In this document: positions 1-6,335 of the stretch, piece by piece
Numbering within the stretch: position 1 is the first letter of the stretch
Layout of the letters: each line of letters begins with the position of its first letter
Assembly: GCA_947464585.1 (NCBI GenBank)
Contig: CANHYS010000073.1
Location: 1-7,966, forward strand
Direction of reading: 5' to 3'
From: Planctomycetaceae bacterium
GTDB taxonomy: Bacteria > Planctomycetota > Planctomycetia > Pirellulales > UBA1268
DNA: 7,966 nucleotides
Made by a program: the position numbers and the translations under genes
Notes under the pieces: model-generated
Seen by the model: the letters and a program-made list of their open reading frames with translations, nothing else
What the model was told of the DNA's origin: nothing
The model's database searches: none

Positions 1-564
1 GAAGTCCCAGGCCTGCAGCAGCATGTAGCTGAACTCGGTGTAGGAGAGGCCGCCATCACGCTCGAGCCGGCTCTTCACCGAGTCCTTACCGAGCATCTGC
101 GAGAGCGGCACGTGCTTGCCAACATCGCGGAGGAATTCGAGGTAGCCGACGCCCCGCATCCAGTCGGCATTGTTCACGACATGGTGCGGGGTGACGGATG
201 GAACTCCACGGACGTCACGGCCTGCGTCGCTGAGGATGGCTCGGATCTGACGTTCGACCCCGGCGATGTTGGCCGCCAGTTCATCGGGCGAGAGGAGGTT
301 GCGTTCTTCGCTGCGGCCGCTCGGGTCGCCGATCATCCCGGTCGCGCCGCCGATCAGGGCCACCGGCTCGTGGCCGGCGTGGGCCACGCGACGTAGCAGC
401 ACGAGCGCCACCAGGTGACCCACGTGGAGGCTGTCGGCGGTCGGGTCGAAGCCGGCGTAGACACGACGGCCGGGCGTGGAGAGCCACTCGCGCAGCCGGG
501 TGGCGTCGGTCGACTGGTGGATCAGGCCGCGGGCTTGGAAATCGGAGACAAGGTCGTGTGTCAT
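1..564 (-). CDS. tyrS: Tyrosyl-tRNA synthetase (TyrRS), N-terminal 188 residues, cut by the window edge
   Basis: This cytoplasmic class I aminoacyl-tRNA synthetase activates tyrosine with ATP and charges tRNA-Tyr. I translated the reverse strand from the ATG at 564-562; the frame stays open to base 1. The product shows YAGFDPTADSLHVGH (residues 36-50), containing the class I HIGH-type motif as HVGH at 47-50. It then has GGATGMIGDPSGRSEER (72-88), NNADW, a GKHVPLSQML segment, and SYTEFSYMLLQAWDF (174-188). In the last motif Y180, Q184 and D187 match the tyrosine-binding Tyr, Gln and Asp of bacterial TyrRS. The family is usually about 400-430 residues, so the rest of the catalytic domain, the KMSKS loop and the S4-like RNA-binding tail lie beyond the left edge. 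The start aligns well with E. coli TyrS, but no Shine-Dalgarno sequence precedes it (TTCTATTTTCA before the ATG). The gene follows ispD on the same strand after 213 bases. Identity is secure; the exact start is slightly less so. Confidence 0.95.
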   Translation of the reverse strand, partial: MTHDLVSDFQARGLIHQSTDATRLREWLSTPGRRVYAGFDPTADSLHVGHLVALVLLRRVAHAGHEPVALIGGATGMIGDPSGRSEERNLLSPDELAANIAGVERQIRAILSDAGRDVRGVPSVTPHHVVNNADWMRGVGYLEFLRDVGKHVPLSQMLGKDSVKSRLERDGGLSYTEFSYMLLQAWDF

Positions 565-655
565 TGAAAATAGAAAGTCGGAGGGACAGCGGGGCAGAGC
601 TCAGGTTGGCCGCATTGGTTCGCCGGCTGCGGCATGCTCGTCGCCGGCGGACTTT

Positions 656-684
656 GCTACAGGATGCTCGTGGATGGTGGTGAA
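656..684 (-). promoter_or_regulatory. Weak candidate promoter for tyrS
   Basis: Reading leftward there is TTCACC (684-679) as a -35 with 4 of 6 matches to TTGACA. It is followed by a 17-base spacer and TGTAGC (661-656) as a -10 with only 3 of 6 matches to TATAAT. Spacing is ideal but the -10 is poor. It would give a leader of roughly 85 bases before the tyrS ATG. Planctomycete sigma-70 promoters are not well defined, so this is tentative. Confidence 0.2.
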
Positions 685-745
685 TCGCTCGTGAGTCGCA
701 AAGTTCACCAGCTCCTGCGCGTGCCTCCGACCGGCTCCTCACCAT

Positions 746-766
746 CTGGAGATTGCTTATCCCCAG
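746..766 (-). terminator. Stem-loop just downstream of ispD, possible weak terminator or processing site
   Basis: On the leftward transcript CTGGGGAT and ATCTCCAG form an 8-bp stem (one G-U pair) around the loop AAGCA, starting 11 bases after the ispD stop codon. No run of U follows, so it is not a classical intrinsic terminator. It could protect the 3' end of the vWA-ispD message, attenuate read-through into tyrS, or be incidental. Confidence 0.3.
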
Positions 767-777
767 CGTGCATGAGC

Positions 778-1524
778 CTACCGCCACATGTCGTCGTTGG
801 CGAAGGGGTGCGCGGGGCCGGCGAGGCGGTTTGCGGGGAGTGCCTTCATGGCCTGCTCGGCCAGGCGGAGGTCTTCGCGAGACGTGATCTTGAGGTTGAT
901 CGGCGAGCCGGGCACGACGGTCACCTGCTGGCCGATCGCCTCGACCAACTGGGCCTCGTCGGTGGGCTGAGAGCCCTGGGCCGCGGCGTGGGCGAATGCC
1001 CGCGTCAGCACATCGCGTGAAAACACCTGCGGCGTCTGCGCCTCCCAGAGGCCGGTGCGGTCGACCGTTTCGGTGATCAGCTTCTCGGCATTCACGCGCT
1101 TCAGCGTGCCTACGACGGGGATCGCCAGGATCGCGGCACCGGTCTTCGCGCCCGCCTCGAACACCCGGTCGATCCAGGCGGTCGCGATGCAGGGACGGGC
1201 CGCGTCGTGGATCGCGATCATGTCGATGTCGGCCGAGAATTTCTCGAGGCCACGCCGCACCGAATCGGCCCGGTGGCTGCCCCCTTCGGCGAGTGTGATG
1301 CCCATGAAGGCCAGGCTCGCGCCGAACTTCTCCACGAAGGCCTCACGGTCTTCCGGCGACACAACCACCACAACCTGCTTCACGTCGGGCCGATCAGTGA
1401 ACTTCTCCGCGGAATGCAGCCAGACCGGCCGACCGGCGAGCGGCGCAAACGGCTTCTTGTAGTTGGGGTCCTGGAAGCGGCTGCTCTGTCCAGCCGCGGC
1501 GAGGATCACTCCGAAGTTGGGCAT
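778..1524 (-). CDS. ispD: 2-C-methyl-D-erythritol 4-phosphate cytidylyltransferase (IspD)
   Basis: IspD transfers CMP from CTP to 2-C-methyl-D-erythritol 4-phosphate, giving CDP-methylerythritol. This is the third step of the non-mevalonate (MEP) isoprenoid pathway and takes place in the cytoplasm. The 248-residue product is near the family's usual 225-240. It has the nucleotide-binding opening VILAAAGQSSRF (6-17), with R16 and the K23-K24 pair in the place of the catalytic Arg and Lys. Further motifs are GGSHRADSVRRGL (81-93), IHDAARPC (105-112), T140, R156 within TVDRTGLWEAQTPQVF (153-168), PTDEAQLVE (187-195), and INLKITSREDL (209-219) with K212. All expected active-site residues are present. 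It is not fused to IspF: the C-terminal tail ends about 20 residues after the core. The ATG shares its A with the last base of the vWA gene's TAA stop (TAATG), so translation is probably coupled to that gene. No strong Shine-Dalgarno is visible on its own. Confidence 0.96.
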   Translation of the reverse strand: MPNFGVILAAAGQSSRFQDPNYKKPFAPLAGRPVWLHSAEKFTDRPDVKQVVVVVSPEDREAFVEKFGASLAFMGITLAEGGSHRADSVRRGLEKFSADIDMIAIHDAARPCIATAWIDRVFEAGAKTGAAILAIPVVGTLKRVNAEKLITETVDRTGLWEAQTPQVFSRDVLTRAFAHAAAQGSQPTDEAQLVEAIGQQVTVVPGSPINLKITSREDLRLAEQAMKALPANRLAGPAHPFANDDMWR

Positions 1525-4500
1525 TACTTGATCGCCTGATCCATCAACAGTCGAACTGCCGACTTGGCGGCCGGCTTGTCGTGAATCCAGAGAGCAAATT
1601 CCTCGCCATGTGCCGCGTAGGCGTCATGGAGCCATCGGGGAGCATCAGAGCGGAGCCAGTCGCGAAACTGGAGCCATTTCGGATTCTCGTGGCCGTACAC
1701 CTCTCGGGCGACCCAGCACATGCCCATGCCGCCGCCACCCATACCGCCACCCATTCCGCCACCGCCCATGCCACCACCACCCATACCGCCGCCACCCATA
1801 CCGCCGCCACCCATACCACCACCACCCATGCCACCGCCACCCATGCCACCACCACCCATGCCGCCACCACCCATGCCGCCACCACCACCGCCAGCGCCAC
1901 CGGTGCCCTGGGCACCGCCGCCGGAGAAGTTGAACTGGGTCACCTGGCCGACGCCCGAGAAGAGCGGCGTGCTTGTGATGCGAACGTACCGGCGATCGGC
2001 TGAGACCACGGCCTGGGCAAACATGTTCGTGCCTTCGGGCAGCGTCGTGATGACCGGCTGATACCCGACGGCGCCACTGCGGAAGAATGGCATGCCTGGC
2101 GTGCCGGTCGCCCGCGGGGTGCCGCGGCTCTGCGAGAGCGATGCCGCCGCGGAGGGATCGACCATGCCAGCAAGCTGCTGGGCGAGGATGGCGTTGCCGA
2201 GTTGTTGCTGGGCCACGACGTCCTGTGCCACCTGAGCATCGAGCAACGGCTCCTGCCGCCGGCCGGCCGGCACTTCGATGCTCACCATCGCGTCATCTGC
2301 TCTGACGGCCAGCTGCCGCTTCAACCGTTGTTCGTTGTCCGTGCCGCGGTACAAGACCACGGTAGCTGTCACCGTGTCGGCCGCCACCTTGCCCCACGCG
2401 CGTCGCACGAGGATGCGGTAGGTGCCCGGAAATGCCTCAGCTGCCACGTAACGCTCACGGTGCGTGGTGTTCGTCGGGTCGACGGTCGCGTCCGAATCGG
2501 CCAGCAGCGTGCCACCCGAGGTGGATCGCGGCGAGGAGAGCGAACAGACGGTTCCCGGCGGCTCTTCCACGATCATGTCGATGTCGGCATCGCCATTCCA
2601 CGAAAGCTCCAATTCGATGTCGCGGACGAGCGCCCGATCGACACGAGCCCGAAAGTCGGCGGCCTCATCTGCATGTCCCGCTTTTTCCAACGCGTCGATG
2701 GTCAGTTTTGACAGCCGGGCTGCCCGCGTGAAAATCTCCCGCTGGTCGGCGGGCCATTCGTGTGACAGCACTCCGGGGCAGGCCCAGCGGAGTGTGGCCG
2801 CGTCGTCTGAACGGGCAGCGAGCGTCATGGCGAGGGCGTAGGCCTCACGATTCGCCGGGTCGAGATTGGTCACCTGCTTGCACAGCCGGATCGCCCGGCC
2901 TGGCGAACCGAACCTCGCGAGGTAATTTGCCAGCGCGAGGAGATCGGCCGGGGAGGAGGCGAATTCGGCCGTTGAAAGCAGGGCCCGCTCGACCTCCTCG
3001 TGTGGCTGGCCGGCAGCCTCCATCGCCACCGCGAGAGCCTCGTACATCCAGGGCTCCGCACGGCCGCAGGCGATGGCTGCCGAGAGCAGGTCGGCCGCCC
3101 TGTCAAACCGGCCCTGTCGACCGAGTTCGGCAGCGGTGACGCGGAGTCGTGCCATGCGGATCGCCATATCGCGAGCATCGGTACCGGAAGGACCGCTGGC
3201 CGTCGTGGCATCGGACGGCGCCGGCTCCGCCGTCAGGTAGGCCGTGACGGCAGAACGCAGATCGCTGGAATCCATGACGGACGACGGCAGGCCGACGTCG
3301 TCGAGTGCATTTTTGTCGGCCGCAGTTCCTGCCGCCTGGGCCTGCTGTGCCCCGGGGCGTGATGCTGGCGCGGCCGTGGGCGTCGATCGCGGGTTTTGCG
3401 GCAACGCCGTCGGATTCGGCTTTTCGCGGCGAGCCACTCGGTCGCGAGCATCCGAAATCTGGAACATGCCGCCGCCCATGCCACCACCGCCCATGCCACC
3501 GCCGCCCATACCGCCGCCGCCCATACCGCTGTTGACGCCACCGGCTCCGCCCATGCCACCGCCGGTCTGGAACGGATTGACGCCGCCACCTGCGCTCAAC
3601 GGCATGACGAGGTCGCCGACCGGGTAGACCTTGATCACGAGGTTTTCGGCTGCCTTGTCCTTGGTCGTGATCAGCATCACCTCGTCTTTGATGAGGTAGG
3701 TGAGGTCGATGTCGCCCAGAAGGAGCCGCAGCGCCGACCGCAGGGAGATGCCCGACACGTTCTGCGTGACGACTGTTGTGTCGAGATCGAGCCCCGCGTC
3801 CTCAAACGCTTTCTTGTCAGCGAGGATCGGGATGTCGTACTTGTCCTTGAGCTGATTGATGACGTCCCGCAGGGGTGTCTCCTGGAAGTTCAGCTCGTCC
3901 ACCGTCTGGTCGAGGGCATCGTAGAGCCTTTGCTCGGAGCTGCCGGGATTGGCGAGATCGACCGACTTGTACTTCTCGCGAAGCTTGGTGATTTCGCGCC
4001 AGCGGGCGGCGTTCGGGTAGTGGATGGGCGGCTCGTCCACGAACGGGATCGCGGCCAGATCGACCAGGTGCAACGCGTCCATGAAATTTCGCTGCATCTC
4101 GCGACGATATCGGACATTCTGCGAGTCATAATGGAGCGTCCTGGCCACGATGGGGGCCGTCCGGGCCACCTCGCGGGCGGTCATCGGCATCGGATAGTTG
4201 CCGTAAATCCTCGAGGCCTCCACCGCCATCTCGTCGGCGACCTCGCGCTCCGCGCGGATGAACTCGTCGTACTGGCCGGCGGGATCGTTGGCCAGTTGGA
4301 TCGGGTCGTCGTGCTGCTGGATGAGGGGCCGCTGATAACGCTGCTCGATCCCCGTGGTCAGCAGCGCCGTGTAGCGTTCAGTCAACTGCTTGAACCGCTC
4401 TTCCTTGGCACGCAATTCGCCGTCGAGCCGTTGCCGCTCACGGCCGATCGCAGCTCTGCGCTCGTTTGCCAGGTCGCATTCCACCTTCTCACGTGAACGG

Positions 4501-6092
4501 ACGACCGATTCGCGAATGCTCATCTCGATCTGCCGGGCGAGCCGGTCCCGCATGGCGGCATCGAGGTCGTCGGAACTGTTCACTGCCTGCTGGAGGTCCT
4601 TGAGGTCGGACCGGGCCTGGTCGGGGTCGGTCATCATCAGGTGCCGGGCATTGCGGAGCCGCACGGCGGTTTCCTGCTCCAGCTGTTGGGCCCGCACTTT
4701 GCGGAGCGCATTGATGTCGGCCAGTTCGTCGGAGCCGGAATCGGCGCCGACCGGCGGCAGCACGTCGGCCGGTAGCTCTTCGGCCACCTGGTCGGATCCC
4801 CTTTGGGCGACTGAGCGGATTACCGCGGCTGCGGCATTGTCAGGGTCGCGGCGGAGGGATGCCTGCGCCAGCCGCTGGGCGGCGTCGTGGGCGCCCGCGG
4901 CCTCGGCCTGCCTCGAAAGGGCGGCGAGCGTAGCGGCTTCGCCACGGATGGCGCGACGGGCCAGATCGAGCCCCTCACGGCCGAGCAGCGGCAGAAATGC
5001 ACCAGCCGTGTTGAGGGCATTGCGGGCGAGTTCCTCGAGGTATGCATGCTCTTCCTGAGGAGGCGTGGGCGGCACTTCGAGCACAACAGGCGGTGCCGTG
5101 AGTGCGGCCTTGCCGGTATCGAGCAGCATCTCGATGGAGACCGACTCCAGCGGACCCCCGACCAATATCACCGAGTCGCGATCAGCGCGGAGTGGCGGCA
5201 TCCGCGCCGGCAGCATCCGCGGCGCTGCGTCTGAGGAGGTGCTGGAGAGTGCGACCTGCTCCGGCCAGGCTATGGCCGCAACGGCGAGCTGGGCCATCCG
5301 GCCGCCGGCATCCTTGGCGGACACGGCGTCGTCGGGAACCAGCAGCATCCCGCCCGTGGCGCTGGCGAGCGCCGCGAGGCAGGGCCAGTTGACCTGCGGC
5401 CCGATACCAATCGCCGAGAACGTGATGTGCTTGCCACGGAGTGTCTCCAGAATTCGCTGGAAATCACCCGGGTCGATGCCCCCGAGGCCGGGGCCATCTC
5501 CGATATAGACGATCGAGCGGCCGGTGCCGGGATCGCCTGCCTGATTGTCGCCGAAGAGTTCCGTTGCGCGATCGAGAACCCCGATGAGATCAGTCGAGCC
5601 GAGCGGCGTTCTTGCGTCGAGGGCGGCGAGCGACTGTTGCATGCCGGCGTTCCCAACCGGAACGAAGCCCTCTCCCAACGGCACGCATGTCACGTCTGCC
5701 GCGGCGGCGAGGTAGCGGTCGGCCGGTCTGGCGGTCTGCAGCATGCCGGCCAGGGCGTCCCGGCCACTCCGGCGGAAGTCTCCCATCTGGCTTGCGGACG
5801 TGTCGACAAGCACGAGCACGCGGGCCGGAGGAGTCTGCCCGTCGGCCGGCGACCAACGCAGACCAACGGCCGACACGGGGGTGGAGGCCTCATCCCGCCG
5901 GAAGCTCTCGACAAACGAAATCCGCACCGTGGATGGTGTCGCGGCGGCCGGGCGTTCGCTGTCGGCGGCGAACGCAGCCACGGGCGTTGTGACCGCCATC
6001 ACGATGACCTGAACCCACTGCAACAGCACGAGGCCAAACGTGAGGGCCATGCCTCCGCCCGCGTGGCGACTGTGGAAGGGACTGGCTGTCAT
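1524..6092 (-). CDS. Very large exported multidomain protein: vWA, coiled coil, STN-like, TPR-like, DUF2135-like, Gly-Met repeats, CFI-box-like C-terminus
   Basis: This 1522-residue protein has no assigned function. I chose the ATG at 6092 because GGAGG sits 5 bases upstream and a signal peptide follows (hydrophobic 16-42, likely cleavage after A40-F-A). An in-frame ATG at 6194 would lie inside the predicted promoter. Visible order: vWA domain about 88-275, with MIDAS D97-x-S99-x-S101, T167 and D199 (YIGDG); TPR-like helices about 385-430; charged coiled coil about 458-580; STN-like domain about 726-812 (FQETPLRDVINQLKD, then GISLRSALRLLLGDIDLTY); Gly-Met tract 844-876; Pro/Ala linker; TPR-like helices about 975-1155; DUF2135/YfaP-like beta domain about 1157-1277 (LELSWNGDADIDMIV, FPGTYRILVRR). 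These are followed by a secretin-like segment 1341-1390 (VGYQPVITTLPEG, SADRRYVRIT), a long GGGGM tract about 1398-1458, and a Cys-started tail 1459-1522 (CWVAREVYG). Known vWA proteins with intact MIDAS bind metal-dependent ligands. I infer an envelope or surface scaffold role. It is coupled to ispD downstream and divergent from an HtrA protease. Open frame and domains are clear; function is not. Confidence 0.85.
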   Translation of the reverse strand: MTASPFHSRHAGGGMALTFGLVLLQWVQVIVMAVTTPVAAFAADSERPAAATPSTVRISFVESFRRDEASTPVSAVGLRWSPADGQTPPARVLVLVDTSASQMGDFRRSGRDALAGMLQTARPADRYLAAAADVTCVPLGEGFVPVGNAGMQQSLAALDARTPLGSTDLIGVLDRATELFGDNQAGDPGTGRSIVYIGDGPGLGGIDPGDFQRILETLRGKHITFSAIGIGPQVNWPCLAALASATGGMLLVPDDAVSAKDAGGRMAQLAVAAIAWPEQVALSSTSSDAAPRMLPARMPPLRADRDSVILVGGPLESVSIEMLLDTGKAALTAPPVVLEVPPTPPQEEHAYLEELARNALNTAGAFLPLLGREGLDLARRAIRGEAATLAALSRQAEAAGAHDAAQRLAQASLRRDPDNAAAAVIRSVAQRGSDQVAEELPADVLPPVGADSGSDELADINALRKVRAQQLEQETAVRLRNARHLMMTDPDQARSDLKDLQQAVNSSDDLDAAMRDRLARQIEMSIRESVVRSREKVECDLANERRAAIGRERQRLDGELRAKEERFKQLTERYTALLTTGIEQRYQRPLIQQHDDPIQLANDPAGQYDEFIRAEREVADEMAVEASRIYGNYPMPMTAREVARTAPIVARTLHYDSQNVRYRREMQRNFMDALHLVDLAAIPFVDEPPIHYPNAARWREITKLREKYKSVDLANPGSSEQRLYDALDQTVDELNFQETPLRDVINQLKDKYDIPILADKKAFEDAGLDLDTTVVTQNVSGISLRSALRLLLGDIDLTYLIKDEVMLITTKDKAAENLVIKVYPVGDLVMPLSAGGGVNPFQTGGGMGGAGGVNSGMGGGGMGGGGMGGGGMGGGMFQISDARDRVARREKPNPTALPQNPRSTPTAAPASRPGAQQAQAAGTAADKNALDDVGLPSSVMDSSDLRSAVTAYLTAEPAPSDATTASGPSGTDARDMAIRMARLRVTAAELGRQGRFDRAADLLSAAIACGRAEPWMYEALAVAMEAAGQPHEEVERALLSTAEFASSPADLLALANYLARFGSPGRAIRLCKQVTNLDPANREAYALAMTLAARSDDAATLRWACPGVLSHEWPADQREIFTRAARLSKLTIDALEKAGHADEAADFRARVDRALVRDIELELSWNGDADIDMIVEEPPGTVCSLSSPRSTSGGTLLADSDATVDPTNTTHRERYVAAEAFPGTYRILVRRAWGKVAADTVTATVVLYRGTDNEQRLKRQLAVRADDAMVSIEVPAGRRQEPLLDAQVAQDVVAQQQLGNAILAQQLAGMVDPSAAASLSQSRGTPRATGTPGMPFFRSGAVGYQPVITTLPEGTNMFAQAVVSADRRYVRITSTPLFSGVGQVTQFNFSGGGAQGTGGAGGGGGGMGGGGMGGGGMGGGGMGGGGMGGGGMGGGGMGGGGMGGGGMGGGMGGGGMGMCWVAREVYGHENPKWLQFRDWLRSDAPRWLHDAYAAHGEEFALWIHDKPAAKSAVRLLMDQAIK
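1719..1892 (-). repeat. Tandem 15-bp repeat encoding (GGGGM)n, C-terminal tract of the vWA protein
   Basis: Methionine codons fall at 1872, 1857, 1842, 1827, 1812, 1797, 1782, 1767 and 1752, exactly 15 bp apart, followed by 12-, 15- and 6-bp steps to 1740, 1725 and 1719. Each unit encodes four glycines and one methionine. Glycine codons vary between GGC and GGT (with one GGA next to the Met at 1752), so copies are similar but not identical at DNA level. Gain or loss of a unit keeps the reading frame. In the protein the tract is a flexible linker just ahead of the C-terminal Cys domain. Confidence 0.92.
3465..3572 (-). repeat. Second Gly-Met repeat tract, internal to the vWA protein
   Basis: Methionine codons at 3522, 3507, 3492 and 3477 are 15 bp apart (GGGGM units), flanked by degenerate Gly-rich sequence out to 3572 and ending in GGGM at 3465. 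The tract links the STN-like domain to the Pro/Ala-rich linker. It shares short identical DNA stretches such as CCCATACCGCCGCC with the longer tract at 1719-1892 and is in the same reading frame. Confidence 0.88.
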
Positions 6093-6097
6093 GGGAT

Positions 6098-6102
6098 CCT
6101 CC
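6098..6102 (-). promoter_or_regulatory. Ribosome binding site of the vWA protein gene; decides its start
   Basis: GGAGG on the leftward strand, 5 bases before the ATG at 6092. No comparable site precedes the in-frame ATG at 6194, so this fixes the start. Confidence 0.8.
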
Positions 6103-6165
6103 GGACTTTCGCTGTGAACGTGCGCTGTGATTCGGCTGCAGGGCAAAAACAAGGCCCATCCTGTG

Positions 6166-6194
6166 AGCATATTTGGAAGGCTTCCAGCCGCCAA
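6166..6194 (-). promoter_or_regulatory. Candidate sigma-70-type promoter for the vWA-ispD operon
   Basis: Reading leftward, TTGGCG (6194-6189) and TATGCT (6171-6166) are separated by exactly 17 bases. They match TTGACA and TATAAT at 4 of 6 positions each, and the invariant-type T-A-T and final T of the -10 are kept. Transcription would start near 6159, giving a leader of about 66 bases that carries the GGAGG site. Confidence 0.42.
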
Positions 6195-6278
6195 CGTCGT
6201 TCTGCCCGGAAATTCCTGCGATTTTTGTGTTTTCCGAGGGGAGGGAGCCCCGAGGACAGTGTTTGCGGCGATTTTGGG

Positions 6279-6306
6279 TTGGAGCGACGGGCTGCCCTGG
6301 GATACT
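6279..6306 (+). promoter_or_regulatory. Candidate promoter for the HtrA protease gene
   Basis: TTGGAG (6279-6284) and GATACT (6301-6306) are separated by 16 bases. The -10 matches 4 of 6, the -35 only 3 of 6. The predicted start near 6313 would leave a leader of about 23 bases holding the Shine-Dalgarno. A weak -35 could mean activator dependence or another sigma factor, as is common for HtrA genes, but the sequence alone does not show this. Confidence 0.3.
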
Positions 6307-6322
6307 GTGCAGCGAGCACAAC

Positions 6323-6328
6323 GGGAGG
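6323..6328 (+). promoter_or_regulatory. Ribosome binding site of the HtrA protease gene; decides its start
   Basis: GGGAGG followed by 7 bases and the ATG at 6336. The reading frame is open far upstream, but that part is antisense to the vWA gene. This site plus the signal peptide immediately after the ATG set the start. Confidence 0.75.
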
Positions 6329-6335
6329 CAGGCTC

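Larger units (their letters stand above)
565..777 (-). other. Non-coding gap between ispD and tyrS (tyrS leader)
   Basis: These 213 bases lie between the ispD stop and the tyrS start. I find no supported gene, tRNA or T-box: the conserved T-box anti-terminator sequence (GGTGGNACCGCG type) is absent. The gap holds a hairpin just after ispD (746-766) and a weak promoter-like pair (656-684), listed separately. tyrS could be transcribed from within this gap or by read-through from ispD. Confidence 0.5.
6093..6335. promoter_or_regulatory. Divergent intergenic region between the vWA protein gene and the HtrA protease gene
   Basis: These 243 bases carry the start signals for both divergent genes. 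I see a leftward promoter candidate (6166-6194) containing a small odd palindrome (6174-6186), a weaker rightward promoter candidate (6279-6306), and two copies of GCGATTTT exactly 50 bases apart (6218 and 6268). A G/C-rich short hairpin (GGGG, AGGGAG, CCCC) spans 6238-6251. No small gene is supported here. Confidence 0.6.

Noticed and set aside
565..777. T-box riboswitch before tyrS
   Set aside because: The gap length invited the idea, but the conserved T-box sequence and anti-terminator are absent.
281..787. 168-codon leftward open frame across the ispD-tyrS gap
   Set aside because: It runs out of frame through the well-supported tyrS coding sequence and has an Arg/Pro-rich product typical of a shadow frame.
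1720..2061. Rightward open frame encoding a proline-rich MPPPP repeat protein
   Set aside because: It is the antisense of the GGGGM repeat of the vWA protein; the other rightward frames here encode equally biased His/Thr and Arg/His runs for the same reason.
1719..3572. CRISPR array
   Set aside because: The regular 15-bp spacing is a coding microsatellite with no spacers between units.
3396..4496. 366-codon rightward open frame
   Set aside because: Antisense to the coiled-coil and STN-like parts of the vWA protein, with no recognisable domain; long antisense frames are expected in GC-rich coding DNA.
6093..6194. 34-residue upstream extension of the vWA protein from an ATG at 6194
   Set aside because: It has no ribosome site, would overlap the predicted promoter, and would bury the signal peptide; GGAGG before the ATG at 6092 is a better start.
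5427..6335. Long N-terminal extension of the HtrA protease frame
   Set aside because: This part is antisense to the vWA gene. A ribosome site and signal peptide mark the true start at 6336.
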